From NCBI GenBank assembly GCA_030655735.1, contig JAUSPK010000058.1:1-9310 (forward strand): a stretch of 9,310 nt of DNA, in the 5' to 3' direction. The position numbers were made by a program, and so were the translations under genes. This DNA comes from Syntrophales bacterium (lineage in GTDB: Bacteria > Desulfobacterota > Syntrophia > Syntrophales > UBA2210). Of the stretch, positions 1 through 6,299 are shown piece after piece (position 1 is the stretch's first letter; each line of letters begins with the position of its first letter). A model generated the notes under the pieces. That model did no database searches and was not told the origin of the DNA. It worked only from the letters and a program-made list of their open reading frames with translations.

Positions 1-1158
1 AAGAACAGCACCATCCTCGTCACCTGCTCAAAGGGTGTTGCACCCTTTCTGAGTGAGGAGATCGCCGCCCTGGGCCTGTCCGTAAGATCGGAGCTTCCAG
101 CAGGCATCGAGACGTACGGCTCCCTTGAAGATGCAATGAGACTCAACCTCCACGTACGCACGGGGCAGAAGGTCCTGTATCTCCTCGAGACCTTCACCGC
201 TGGGCATCCCGACGATCTCTACAAAAAAATGACTGAGATCCCGTGGGAAGAGTACTTTCCCAGGAACGGGTATATCTGTGTGACCTCCTCCGTCGACAAT
301 CCCTCCATCAAGGACACCCGCTTTGCCAATCTGAGGGGGAAGGATGCAGTCGTCGACCGATTCTATAAAAAGTTCGAATCCCGCCCCAATTCGGGTCCAA
401 AGAGAGACCAATCGGTCATATTCATCTACTGGAAGGCCGAGCGATGCAGCGTATACCTGGACACCTCTGGCGAATCACTCTCCCGCCGGGGATACCGGAT
501 GATCCCCCTTGCCGCCCCGATGCAGGAAACCCTCGCGGCGGCCGTAGTCCTGGCATCCCGTTGGAATAGCGAAGAGAATTTCATCAACCCCATGTGCGGG
601 AGCGGAACACTCGCCATAGAGGCCGCCCTTATCGCCATGGGGAAAGACCCGGGGGCCATGCGAAACAATTATGGCTTCATGCACATACAGGGATTCAGCA
701 GGCCACAATGGAGAGAGATGAAGGGGCTCGCCGAAAAGAGAAAGAAAACGACCCCCGGAAGGATTATAGCCACGGACAGAGACCCTAGGGCGGTCGAGGC
801 GGCCCGGAGCAACGCGGAGGCAGCGGGGGTGAGTCACCTTATTGAGTTTGAGGTCTGTGACTTTTCCGACACGCCGATCCCGGAGGGGACGGGCGTGGTC
901 GTCCTGAACCCGGCGTACGGAGAGCGGTTGGGAGAAATCAGCGAGCTGGAGGGAACCTACCGGGAGATAGGAGACTATTTCAAACAGAGGTGTTCCGGCT
1001 ACCGCGGATATATATTCACGGGGAACAGGGAGCTTGCAAAACAGGTGGGGCTGAGGGCGAAGACAAAGACCCCATTCTACAACAGCAACATCGAGTGCAG
1101 ACTTTTCGGATATGATCTGTACAGCGGCTCCATGAAAAAATCGAAGCAAACAGCGTGA
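1..1158 (+). CDS. THUMP-domain 23S rRNA guanine-N2 methyltransferase (RlmL/YpsC type), 5'-partial
   Basis: A class I S-adenosylmethionine-dependent RNA methyltransferase. The family (N-terminal half of E. coli RlmL, Firmicute YpsC) makes m2G in 23S rRNA, in the cytoplasm. The frame is open from base 1, giving 385 residues here, close to the family's ~380, so only a few N-terminal residues are missing. The first ATG in the window (136) is internal, because residues 1-45 upstream of it (CSKGVAPFLSEEI and on) match the family's N-terminal ferredoxin-like/THUMP region. THUMP covers about 1-160. The pre-catalytic RGYR and ETLAAAVV segments follow at about 163-182. The SAM motif NPMCGSGT is at 196-203, and the acidic loop ATDRDPRAV is at about 257-265. 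The target-base motif is NPAYGER at about 303-309, with Ala where NPPY is usual. It stands alone, with no RlmK-like second methyltransferase domain. The 113-bp gap to the next gene suggests separate transcription. Family call is confident; the exact rRNA position modified is inferred. Confidence 0.88.
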   Translation, partial: KNSTILVTCSKGVAPFLSEEIAALGLSVRSELPAGIETYGSLEDAMRLNLHVRTGQKVLYLLETFTAGHPDDLYKKMTEIPWEEYFPRNGYICVTSSVDNPSIKDTRFANLRGKDAVVDRFYKKFESRPNSGPKRDQSVIFIYWKAERCSVYLDTSGESLSRRGYRMIPLAAPMQETLAAAVVLASRWNSEENFINPMCGSGTLAIEAALIAMGKDPGAMRNNYGFMHIQGFSRPQWREMKGLAEKRKKTTPGRIIATDRDPRAVEAARSNAEAAGVSHLIEFEVCDFSDTPIPEGTGVVVLNPAYGERLGEISELEGTYREIGDYFKQRCSGYRGYIFTGNRELAKQVGLRAKTKTPFYNSNIECRLFGYDLYSGSMKKSKQTA

Positions 1159-1191
1159 ACCCTTGCACAATTTCTGGACACAGCAGTGGCC

Positions 1192-1221
1192 TTGAAGTAA
1201 CCTACGTGTTATTAACGTAAT
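1192..1221 (+). promoter_or_regulatory. Weak candidate promoter with inverted repeat
   Basis: TTGAAG (1192-1197) and CGTAAT (1216-1221), 18 bp apart, are a poor but possible sigma70-type pair ahead of the CoA-transferase/GNAT gene. Between and over them lies TACGT (1203-1207), a 7-nt spacer, then ACGTA (1215-1219), a short inverted repeat that could be an operator. The gap from 1159 to 1271 must carry the promoter if this gene is transcribed alone, but nothing here is close to consensus. Confidence 0.25.
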
Positions 1222-1271
1222 CGGTGATTTCTACTGTGCAGGGGAACCGATTTTGATCAACAGGAGGGACA

Positions 1272-3155
1272 ATGTCCTATAAGATTCCATCCCAGTGGAA
1301 AGACAAGATAGCATCGCCTGAGGAGGTCCTGGGCGAGATACGACCGGGGATGAATATCTTCGTGGGGACCGGCGCGGCCGAACCACGCACGCTGGTCAAG
1401 CACCTCATGGCCTCCAACGCCAATAACCTGAGAGACTTGGAACTGATCCAGCTTCTGAGCCTGGGAGACGCCCTCCCCATCGATGAACGATATGAGAAAA
1501 AATACCGTCTCAGAACATTCTTCTCCCGGTGGGTCGCCGATGAGGCAATCACCGCCGGGAGAGTGGACCTGATTCCAAGCCAGACCTCCCGAATTCCCTG
1601 GCTGTTTAAATCGGGGGCTATCGACGTTGACGCTGTATTCGTGCAGATATCTCCCCCGGATGAAGCGGGTTTCTCCAGCTTCGGCGTATCCGTCGATGTG
1701 GCCAGGTACGCCATGGAACACGCGTCCCTCCTCGTAGGCGAAATCAATGAGCACATACCGCGCACGCTGGGAGACACCGTCGTGCATGTAAACGACTTTA
1801 ACTATCTTGTCTACTCCACCGATCCACCCATCTATTTCTCCCGGTGGCCCGTTGATAAGGTGTTCGACAGGGTCGCGGAAAATGTGGCCTCGGTTATAGA
1901 GGATGGCAGCTGTGTCGCCTTCTTCATCGGCCCCCTCTTCGAGGCACTTGCCAGACATCTTGCGCGCAAAAAGAATCTGGGGGTCCATTCTCTCATGATG
2001 ACAGACGCCCTTATGGACCTCATAAAATCAGGAGCCGTCACGAACAGGTATAAGGCCCTCTTCAAATACAAAAGCGTGGCCTCATACACCATGGGAACGC
2101 CGGAGCTGATGAGCTGGCTGAATAACAATCCCCTCGTCGAGTTTCAAGGGATAGACGTGACCACCGACCCGAGCACCATGAGCCAGAACGATCGTTTCAT
2201 CACCATTCTTCCGGCCCGGAAGATTGATCTGACCGGCAACATCACCCTCCACGTGGGGAAAGGGAACGTAAGCCCCGGTTCGGGAGAGGCGCACGAGGCC
2301 TTCTCCGGAGCCAACCTTTCAAAGGGGGGACGGGCCATCTTCGCCCTGCCGAGCCGCAATCTGGAGGGAGAATCGAACATATTGCTTTCAGTTGAAAACC
2401 TCCCCCACCAATTTACGAGCCGTGAATCTCTGGATCTCATCGTAACGGAATTCGGCGTGGCCTCCATGAGGGGAAGGAGCGTCCGTGAACGGGCCCTCGC
2501 GCTGATCGACATAGCGCACCCGGACGACCGCGGGGAACTAGTGAGGACGGCCAAAGAGGCGAATATCCTCTACCCCGACCAGATATATCTCACCGAATAC
2601 GGACATCTGTACCCCGCCGATATACTGCACACGCACGTCTTCCCGGGGAACGTCCCCGTCCGTTTTCGCGCGATCAAGCCCTCCGACGAGGAGGACATGC
2701 GGAAACTCTTCTACCGTTTCTCCGACAAGACGGTCTACTACCGCTACTTCAGCCCCATAAAGACCATGCCGCACATGATGATGCAGGAGTACGTGAATGT
2801 CGACTATGGGCACACCATGTCGATCGTCGGTCTCGCTGGAGACTCGGAGGGAATGCGCATCATCGCGGAGGGGAGGTACGCGCTTTCGACGGATCGTCCT
2901 TACGCGGACGTGGCATTCGTCGTCGATGAAAAGTTTCAGGGCCTGGGGATCGGGTCATTCCTGCTCAACCTGCTGATCAGCATAGCACGGAAACGCGGCG
3001 TAGAGGGATTTACAGCGGACCTCCTTGTTGAAAACAAACCCATGCTCAAGGTGTTCGAAAAGGCGCCCTTCCCCCTGCACGCGGTTGTCAAAGGTGGGAC
3101 GTACGAACTGACCATCCCCTTCTCAGAAGAGGCCGAACCGGCAAAAAAAGCGTAG
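1272..3155 (+). CDS. Acetyl-CoA hydrolase/transferase-like domain fused to Pat-like GNAT acetyltransferase
   Basis: A 627-residue two-domain cytoplasmic protein. Residues 1-455 follow the acetyl-CoA hydrolase/4-hydroxybutyrate CoA-transferase family along their whole length: FVGTGAAEP (30-38), ISPPDEAGF (126-134), PRTLGDTVVHVNDF (163-176), VTEFGVASMRGRS (391-403) and IDIAHPD (412-418). Residues about 464-615 are a GNAT domain of the Pat/YfiQ lysine-acetyltransferase type, with the acetyl-CoA loop QGLGIG (556-561) and LLVENKPML (584-592). Odd point: aligned from memory to the family's INSxxEVDLxG segment, this protein reads ILPARKIDLTG, so Lys317 replaces the Glu that forms the covalent glutamyl-CoA. 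The glycine-rich GGQxDF loop is also changed, to EAHEAF (339-344). The CoA-transferase half may therefore bind acyl-CoA without turning it over, much as E. coli PatZ carries an inactive acyl-CoA synthetase domain in front of its GNAT. Start: ATG 1272 with AGGAGG at 1262-1267. Domains are seen, inactivity is inferred, and the substrate is unknown. Confidence 0.88.
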   Translation: MSYKIPSQWKDKIASPEEVLGEIRPGMNIFVGTGAAEPRTLVKHLMASNANNLRDLELIQLLSLGDALPIDERYEKKYRLRTFFSRWVADEAITAGRVDLIPSQTSRIPWLFKSGAIDVDAVFVQISPPDEAGFSSFGVSVDVARYAMEHASLLVGEINEHIPRTLGDTVVHVNDFNYLVYSTDPPIYFSRWPVDKVFDRVAENVASVIEDGSCVAFFIGPLFEALARHLARKKNLGVHSLMMTDALMDLIKSGAVTNRYKALFKYKSVASYTMGTPELMSWLNNNPLVEFQGIDVTTDPSTMSQNDRFITILPARKIDLTGNITLHVGKGNVSPGSGEAHEAFSGANLSKGGRAIFALPSRNLEGESNILLSVENLPHQFTSRESLDLIVTEFGVASMRGRSVRERALALIDIAHPDDRGELVRTAKEANILYPDQIYLTEYGHLYPADILHTHVFPGNVPVRFRAIKPSDEEDMRKLFYRFSDKTVYYRYFSPIKTMPHMMMQEYVNVDYGHTMSIVGLAGDSEGMRIIAEGRYALSTDRPYADVAFVVDEKFQGLGIGSFLLNLLISIARKRGVEGFTADLLVENKPMLKVFEKAPFPLHAVVKGGTYELTIPFSEEAEPAKKA

Positions 3156-3207
3156 CGCTCCGACAACCTGATTTTCTTGCTGGGAATGTATTTGGCTGGT
3201 GGTAAGT

Positions 3208-3219
3208 ATGTCATGACAT
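3208..3219. repeat. Perfect 12-bp palindrome ATGTCATGACAT
   Basis: A perfect dyad in non-coding sequence, about 120 bp upstream of the candidate manC promoter. The TGTCATGACA core resembles dimeric helix-turn-helix operators of the GntR kind in general shape, but no specific regulator can be named. Confidence 0.35.
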
Positions 3220-3262
3220 TCTTTAGATGGGCAACAAGGATTACTCTTGAGAAACTGATGTG

Positions 3263-3301
3263 AAAAAGAGAAACAAAAAATCGTGACGGCGACTCTTTTT
3301 T
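3263..3301 (+). terminator. Possible Rho-independent terminator
   Basis: About 110 bp after the CoA-transferase/GNAT stop, AAAAAGAG (3263-3270) pairs perfectly with CTCTTTTT (3293-3300). A nested TCG/CGA stem (3281-3283 with 3290-3292) lies inside, and a six-T run ends at 3301. The outer stem is AT-rich and the loop long, so it would be a weak terminator. It is the only plausible one between the two transcription units. Confidence 0.3.
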
Positions 3302-3340
3302 CGTATCATTCATCAATCCTCCCTTACCCCGAAATAAATC

Positions 3341-3368
3341 TTGACTCTGATATCAATAACGATAGTAT
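3341..3368 (+). promoter_or_regulatory. Candidate sigma70 promoter of the manC operon
   Basis: TTGACT (3341-3346) and TAGTAT (3363-3368), 16 bp apart, match the -35/-10 consensus at 5/6 and 4/6 positions. The -10 lies inside a perfect inverted repeat, CGATA-GTA-TATCG (3360-3372). The spacer contains the 8-bp palindrome TGATATCA (3348-3355). TTGAC (3341-3345) and GTCAA (3377-3381) flank the whole. This nesting suggests repressor control, but no regulator gene is nearby. The leader to the manC ATG would be about 100 nt. Confidence 0.45.
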
Positions 3369-3477
3369 ATCGACAGGTCAAAACTGAAGGAAAAGCCAAG
3401 GCATACCAAGTAAGACACGTGCTGTTGACTATTGAAAGATAGGGGGTGCCTTTTCATTGATTCGGAAGGAGAAATCT

Positions 3478-4548
3478 ATGTACGCGGTCATCATGGCGGG
3501 AGGAAAGGGGACCCGCTTCTGGCCCCTGAGCAGAGAGAAGCGACCAAAGCACCTGCTGAATATCACGGGTGAAAAGACCATCATACAATATACGGTGGAC
3601 AGGATCGCCCCTCTCGTAGCAAAGAACAACATCCTGATCGTCACCGGCGCCAGTCACTCTGACGAGACCAGAGAGCAGCTCCCAGAGCTTCCGGCCGAGA
3701 ACATACTAGTCGAGCCGGTCGGCAGGAACACCGCGCCCTGCATCGGCCTTGCCGCGATGCACATACGAAAGAAAAATCCCGATGCCGTCATGTGCGTCCT
3801 CCCCTCAGATCACCTGATCAAGAACACAGAGTCCTTTATCGCCTCGCTTATCGCGGCGCGCGATACGGCGAAGAGGAGAGACTGTCTTGTCACAATAGGC
3901 ATAAGGCCCCGATGGGCCGAGACGGGGTACGGATACATGGAACGGGGAAAAATTTCCGATACCGTAGGGGGAGCAACCGTATACCAGGTTCGGTCATTTC
4001 GGGAAAAACCGGACCCGGTGACCGCTGAGAAGTTTCTCAAAGACGGGAAGTTTTTCTGGAACAGCGGGATGTTTGTCTGGAAGGTATCCGCCCTCCTGGA
4101 CGCGATACAAAGTCTGCTCCCCGATCTGTACGAGGGACTCCTGAAGATTGAAAAGGCTATCGGCACAAACCGTGAGACGCAGGTCCTCTCCGAGATCTAT
4201 GGGGGTATCGAGCCGGTCTCCATAGATTACGGCATCATGGAGAAGGCCCCCGATGTCGTCATGCTGGAGGGAGATTTCGGGTGGAATGACATAGGAAGCT
4301 GGGACGCCCTGTGGGATGTTCTTAACAAGGACGCGAAGGGCAACGTGATGCGGGGAAGGGTCATACGCTCCGGGGCCTCGAACTGTCTGGTATACAGTCC
4401 CCAAAAGATGGTGACACTGATCGGGGTGGAGGACCTGATCGTCGTGGAGACGGACGACTCGCTCCTCATCTGCCGGAGGGGGGCTTCACAGAATGTCAAA
4501 ACGGTTGTGGAACATCTCGAAGAGAGGGGCATGAAGGAATATCTATGA
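3478..4548 (+). CDS. manC: Mannose-1-phosphate guanylyltransferase
   Basis: Makes GDP-mannose from mannose 1-phosphate and GTP, the activated sugar for polysaccharide, lipopolysaccharide and glycan synthesis in the cytoplasm. The 356 residues carry the full nucleotidyltransferase signature: MAGGKGTRFWPLSR (6-19) with PKH (23-25) for GTP binding, EPVGRNTAP for the nucleotide base, the metal/sugar motif PSDH (109-112), ETGYGYME (148-155), FREKP (174-178), WNSGMFVW (194-201) and GWNDIGSW (268-275). It is the short, monofunctional type, without the C-terminal cupin phosphomannose isomerase domain of ~470-residue bifunctional enzymes, so mannose 6-phosphate must come from an enzyme elsewhere. Start: a TTG seven codons upstream (3457) is in frame, but AAGGAG at 3466-3471 sits six bases before ATG 3478, which also begins at the conserved first strand. 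First gene of an operon; its stop overlaps the next start as ATGA. Confidence 0.92.
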   Translation: MYAVIMAGGKGTRFWPLSREKRPKHLLNITGEKTIIQYTVDRIAPLVAKNNILIVTGASHSDETREQLPELPAENILVEPVGRNTAPCIGLAAMHIRKKNPDAVMCVLPSDHLIKNTESFIASLIAARDTAKRRDCLVTIGIRPRWAETGYGYMERGKISDTVGGATVYQVRSFREKPDPVTAEKFLKDGKFFWNSGMFVWKVSALLDAIQSLLPDLYEGLLKIEKAIGTNRETQVLSEIYGGIEPVSIDYGIMEKAPDVVMLEGDFGWNDIGSWDALWDVLNKDAKGNVMRGRVIRSGASNCLVYSPQKMVTLIGVEDLIVVETDDSLLICRRGASQNVKTVVEHLEERGMKEYL

Positions 4549-4799
4549 GCATAGCTGATATAATCGGGTTCACGGCGGCGGTTATCTGTTCAGTATCCAT
4601 GACACCCCAAGTTATCAAGATATACCGGACAAAGAAGACTCAGGATCTCTCACTGGGCGCGTTTTCGGTACTGGCAACCGGCCTGTTCCTGTGGTTCGTC
4701 TACGGCCTGCTGATTCACTCGATTCCGGTCATAGCGGGAAACGCAATAGGGGCCAGCTTTACCCTGTACATCATCATCATGAAAATACGACACGGATAA
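4545..4799 (+). CDS. SemiSWEET sugar transporter (PQ-loop/MtN3 family)
   Basis: An 84-residue inner-membrane protein with three predicted helices (about 3-22, 38-57 and 61-79), the length and layout of bacterial SemiSWEETs. These dimerise to form a passive sugar transporter. The PQ motif, Pro21-Gln22, is followed by the usual IYRTKKTQDLSLGAF segment (26-40). Trp50 and Asn66 lie 16 residues apart, the same spacing as the substrate-pocket Trp and Asn of the Leptospira homolog as I recall it. The start ATG overlaps the manC stop (ATGA), implying translational coupling, with AAGGAA inside manC as the likely ribosome site. The flavoprotein gene follows after 22 bp. Coupling to GDP-mannose synthesis suggests mannose or another hexose as cargo; that is inference from context only. 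Confidence 0.9.
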   Translation: MSIADIIGFTAAVICSVSMTPQVIKIYRTKKTQDLSLGAFSVLATGLFLWFVYGLLIHSIPVIAGNAIGASFTLYIIIMKIRHG

Positions 4800-4821
4800 G
4801 ATATAAAAAGGGGGATCACGG

Positions 4822-5553
4822 ATGAAGATATTCGCGGTGAACGGAAGTCCGAACACGAAGAAGGGGATGACCCACATACTGATGGAGACCTTCCTGGAGG
4901 GGGCCAGGGAGGCCGGGGCCGAGGTGGAAACGGTCTTTCTGCAGAAGAAAAAGATTCAATACTGCATCGGCTGTTATAAATGCTGGGTGACAACCCCAGG
5001 GGTATGCGTCCACAAGGATGACATGCCTGAACTTCTGGAGAAGCTGCGCGGGGCGGACTATCTGGTGATCGGGACACCCCTGTACGTGGACGGCATGACC
5101 GCCCAGACAAAGACATTCCTGGATCGCATGATACCCCTCTCCGATCCCCATTTCGAATTTGTGGACGGGCACTACCGTCATCCGAGAAGATACGGGGAGA
5201 ATCCTCCCGGTGTTGTCTTGGTCAGCGTATGCGGCTTCTACGAGCGAGACAACTTCGGCGGACTCATCGATCATATGGAGCGTATGTGCCGCAACATGCA
5301 GTCCCGTTTCGTGGGAGCGGTGGTGCGGCCATCGAGCTACATCTTCACCCTGGAGGAGATTCTCGCCGAACCGATCAAAGAGATAAAGGAGGCCGCGCGC
5401 CGGGCCGGGCGGGAACTGATCGAAAAGGGTACTCTATCGCCGCAGGTCCTGGACGACGTGGCGCGGGATTACCTGCCCAAAAAGGCGTTTCTCGGAGGGT
5501 CGAACGATTTCTGGGATCGGTGCATTAAGGCGGGTAAATTTCTCAACCTGTAG
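4822..5553 (+). CDS. NAD(P)H-dependent FMN reductase / iron-sulfur flavoprotein family
   Basis: A 243-residue flavodoxin-fold oxidoreductase of the NADPH-dependent FMN reductase family. GSPNTKKGMTHIL (8-20) is the FMN-phosphate loop after the first strand. GTPLYVDGMTAQTKTFLDR (about 93-111) is the family's second flavin-contact segment. Cys48, Cys51, Cys54 and Cys62 form CX2CX2CX7C, matching the compact cluster motif of archaeal and bacterial iron-sulfur flavoproteins (CX2CX2CX4-7C), so a [4Fe-4S] cluster beside the FMN is plausible. Such proteins pass electrons in anaerobes or reduce oxidants; the partner here is unknown. The C-terminal ~70 residues, after RPSSYIF, are helical with no motif I recognise. 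Start ATG 4822 follows a G-rich ribosome site (4811-4815 region). Third gene of the manC operon; its link to sugar metabolism is not explained by the sequence. Confidence 0.82.
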   Translation: MKIFAVNGSPNTKKGMTHILMETFLEGAREAGAEVETVFLQKKKIQYCIGCYKCWVTTPGVCVHKDDMPELLEKLRGADYLVIGTPLYVDGMTAQTKTFLDRMIPLSDPHFEFVDGHYRHPRRYGENPPGVVLVSVCGFYERDNFGGLIDHMERMCRNMQSRFVGAVVRPSSYIFTLEEILAEPIKEIKEAARRAGRELIEKGTLSPQVLDDVARDYLPKKAFLGGSNDFWDRCIKAGKFLNL

Positions 5554-5619
5554 AAATTCCTCAGCCGGGAATGTTTCACCTGAACCACACGCCGTCCTGA
5601 TTGCCCGGGCTCAAAGGGG

Positions 5620-5638
5620 CCATTATCACGTATAATGG
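5620..5638. promoter_or_regulatory. Inverted repeat over a perfect -10 box, ahead of the MBL gene
   Basis: CCATTAT (5620-5626), CACGT, ATAATGG (5632-5638) is a perfect 7-bp-arm inverted repeat. It contains an exact TATAAT (5631-5636) and ends just before the AAGGAG (5640-5645) of the metallo-beta-lactamase gene. No good -35 sits at 16-18 bp; TTGCCC at 5601-5606 is 24 bp away. It could be an operator, or a hairpin that occludes the ribosome site. If TATAAT were a working -10, the transcript would start about 5643 and have almost no leader. Confidence 0.4.
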
Positions 5639-5652
5639 AAAGGAGAAGGCGT

Positions 5653-6294
5653 ATGAGAGTCACAATTATCTACGACAACGAGGCATCCCGGGAAGACCTC
5701 CGGGCCGACTGGGGATTTTCCTGTCTCGTGGAGGCGCACGGCAGGAGGATACTCTTTGATACCGGAGCGAAGGGGGATATCCTTCTCGGCAACATGAAGA
5801 AATTGGACATCGAACCTACATCGATAGACGACGTGTTTATCTCTCACGCCGACTGGGACCACATGGATGGACTCGAAGGTTTTCTTAAGGAAAACAGCGA
5901 CATCACCCTCTATATTCCCCCATCGTACCATACACCTCCCGATTCGGTCAGTGAGGTCATCGTGGTAGAGGGACCCACGGAAATCCATGAGGGGATATTC
6001 TCCACGGGGGAACTCGGGGGGATCGAACAGGCGCTCATCGTTACCACGGAGAAGGGCCCGGTTATCATAACGGGGTGCTCCCACCCGGGCGTGGGGGATA
6101 TCCTCGAGGCCGCTTCTACTCATGGGAAGGTATATGCCCTGATAGGAGGTCTCCACGGTTCCAAAGAATTCGAGCGGCTGGAGGGGATAGACGTGGTATG
6201 CGCCACGCACTGCACCGAGTTCAAGGCGCAGATAGCTGCACTCTATCCCGATACCTGCATTGAGGGCGGCGCAGGCCGGATAATCGACATATAG
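5653..6294 (+). CDS. Metallo-beta-lactamase-fold hydrolase (dihydropterin-type, COG1237-like)
   Basis: A 213-residue cytoplasmic metallo-hydrolase. Layout and motifs follow the family annotated as 7,8-dihydropterin-6-yl-methyl aminobenzene-phosphate synthase: N-terminal strand RVTIIYDNE, FDTGAKGD (35-42), the metal motif SHADWDHMDGL (64-74), GCSHPGVGDILEAA (141-154), GGLH (165-168) and the C-terminal THCTE (185-189). Putative metal ligands are His65, Asp69, His70, His144, Asp/His in the middle of the fold, and His186. The usual HxHxDH motif reads HxDxDH here, with Asp67 in place of the second His, so the metal site may differ. Start: an in-frame ATG at 5635 adds six residues, but AAGGAG at 5640-5645 lies seven bases before ATG 5653, so 5653 is preferred. 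It is 99 bp after the flavoprotein and may have its own promoter. Substrate unknown. Confidence 0.8.
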   Translation: MRVTIIYDNEASREDLRADWGFSCLVEAHGRRILFDTGAKGDILLGNMKKLDIEPTSIDDVFISHADWDHMDGLEGFLKENSDITLYIPPSYHTPPDSVSEVIVVEGPTEIHEGIFSTGELGGIEQALIVTTEKGPVIITGCSHPGVGDILEAASTHGKVYALIGGLHGSKEFERLEGIDVVCATHCTEFKAQIAALYPDTCIEGGAGRIIDI

Positions 6295-6299
6295 GGAAA

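Larger units (their letters stand above)
3156..3477. other. 322-bp intergenic region, AT-richer than the genes
   Basis: No gene can be supported here. The gap holds a perfect 12-bp palindrome (ATGTCATGACAT, 3208-3219), the possible terminator at 3263-3301, a candidate promoter at 3341-3368, and a long-range pairing in the manC leader (AAGGCA 3398-3403 with TGCCTT 3447-3452). I found no riboswitch class that I recognise. Short minus-strand frames cross the region but have no ribosome binding site or family resemblance. Confidence 0.6.

Noticed and set aside
475..1170. Long minus-strand open frame (231 codons)
   Set aside because: Antisense to the conserved methyltransferase, with no ribosome site and no family motifs; a by-product of GC-rich coding.
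1164..1240. TGCACA/TGTGCA inverted pair in the gap before the fusion gene
   Set aside because: Six-base arms 65 bp apart are expected by chance.
1257..1988. Long minus-strand open frame (243 codons)
   Set aside because: Mirror of the CoA-transferase domain; composition and lack of motifs indicate a shadow frame.
2936..3316. Minus-strand frame reaching into the 3156-3477 gap
   Set aside because: Its first part is in the AT-rich gap, but most is antisense to the GNAT domain; no ribosome site and no similarity recognised.
3457..3477. Upstream TTG start for manC
   Set aside because: AAGGAG is placed for ATG 3478, and the family's first strand begins there.
5601..5636. TTGCCC/TATAAT as a standard promoter
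   Set aside because: The spacing is 24 bp, far from the 16-18 bp needed.
5635..5652. Upstream ATG for the MBL gene
   Set aside because: It lies before the AAGGAG that serves ATG 5653, and has no ribosome site of its own.
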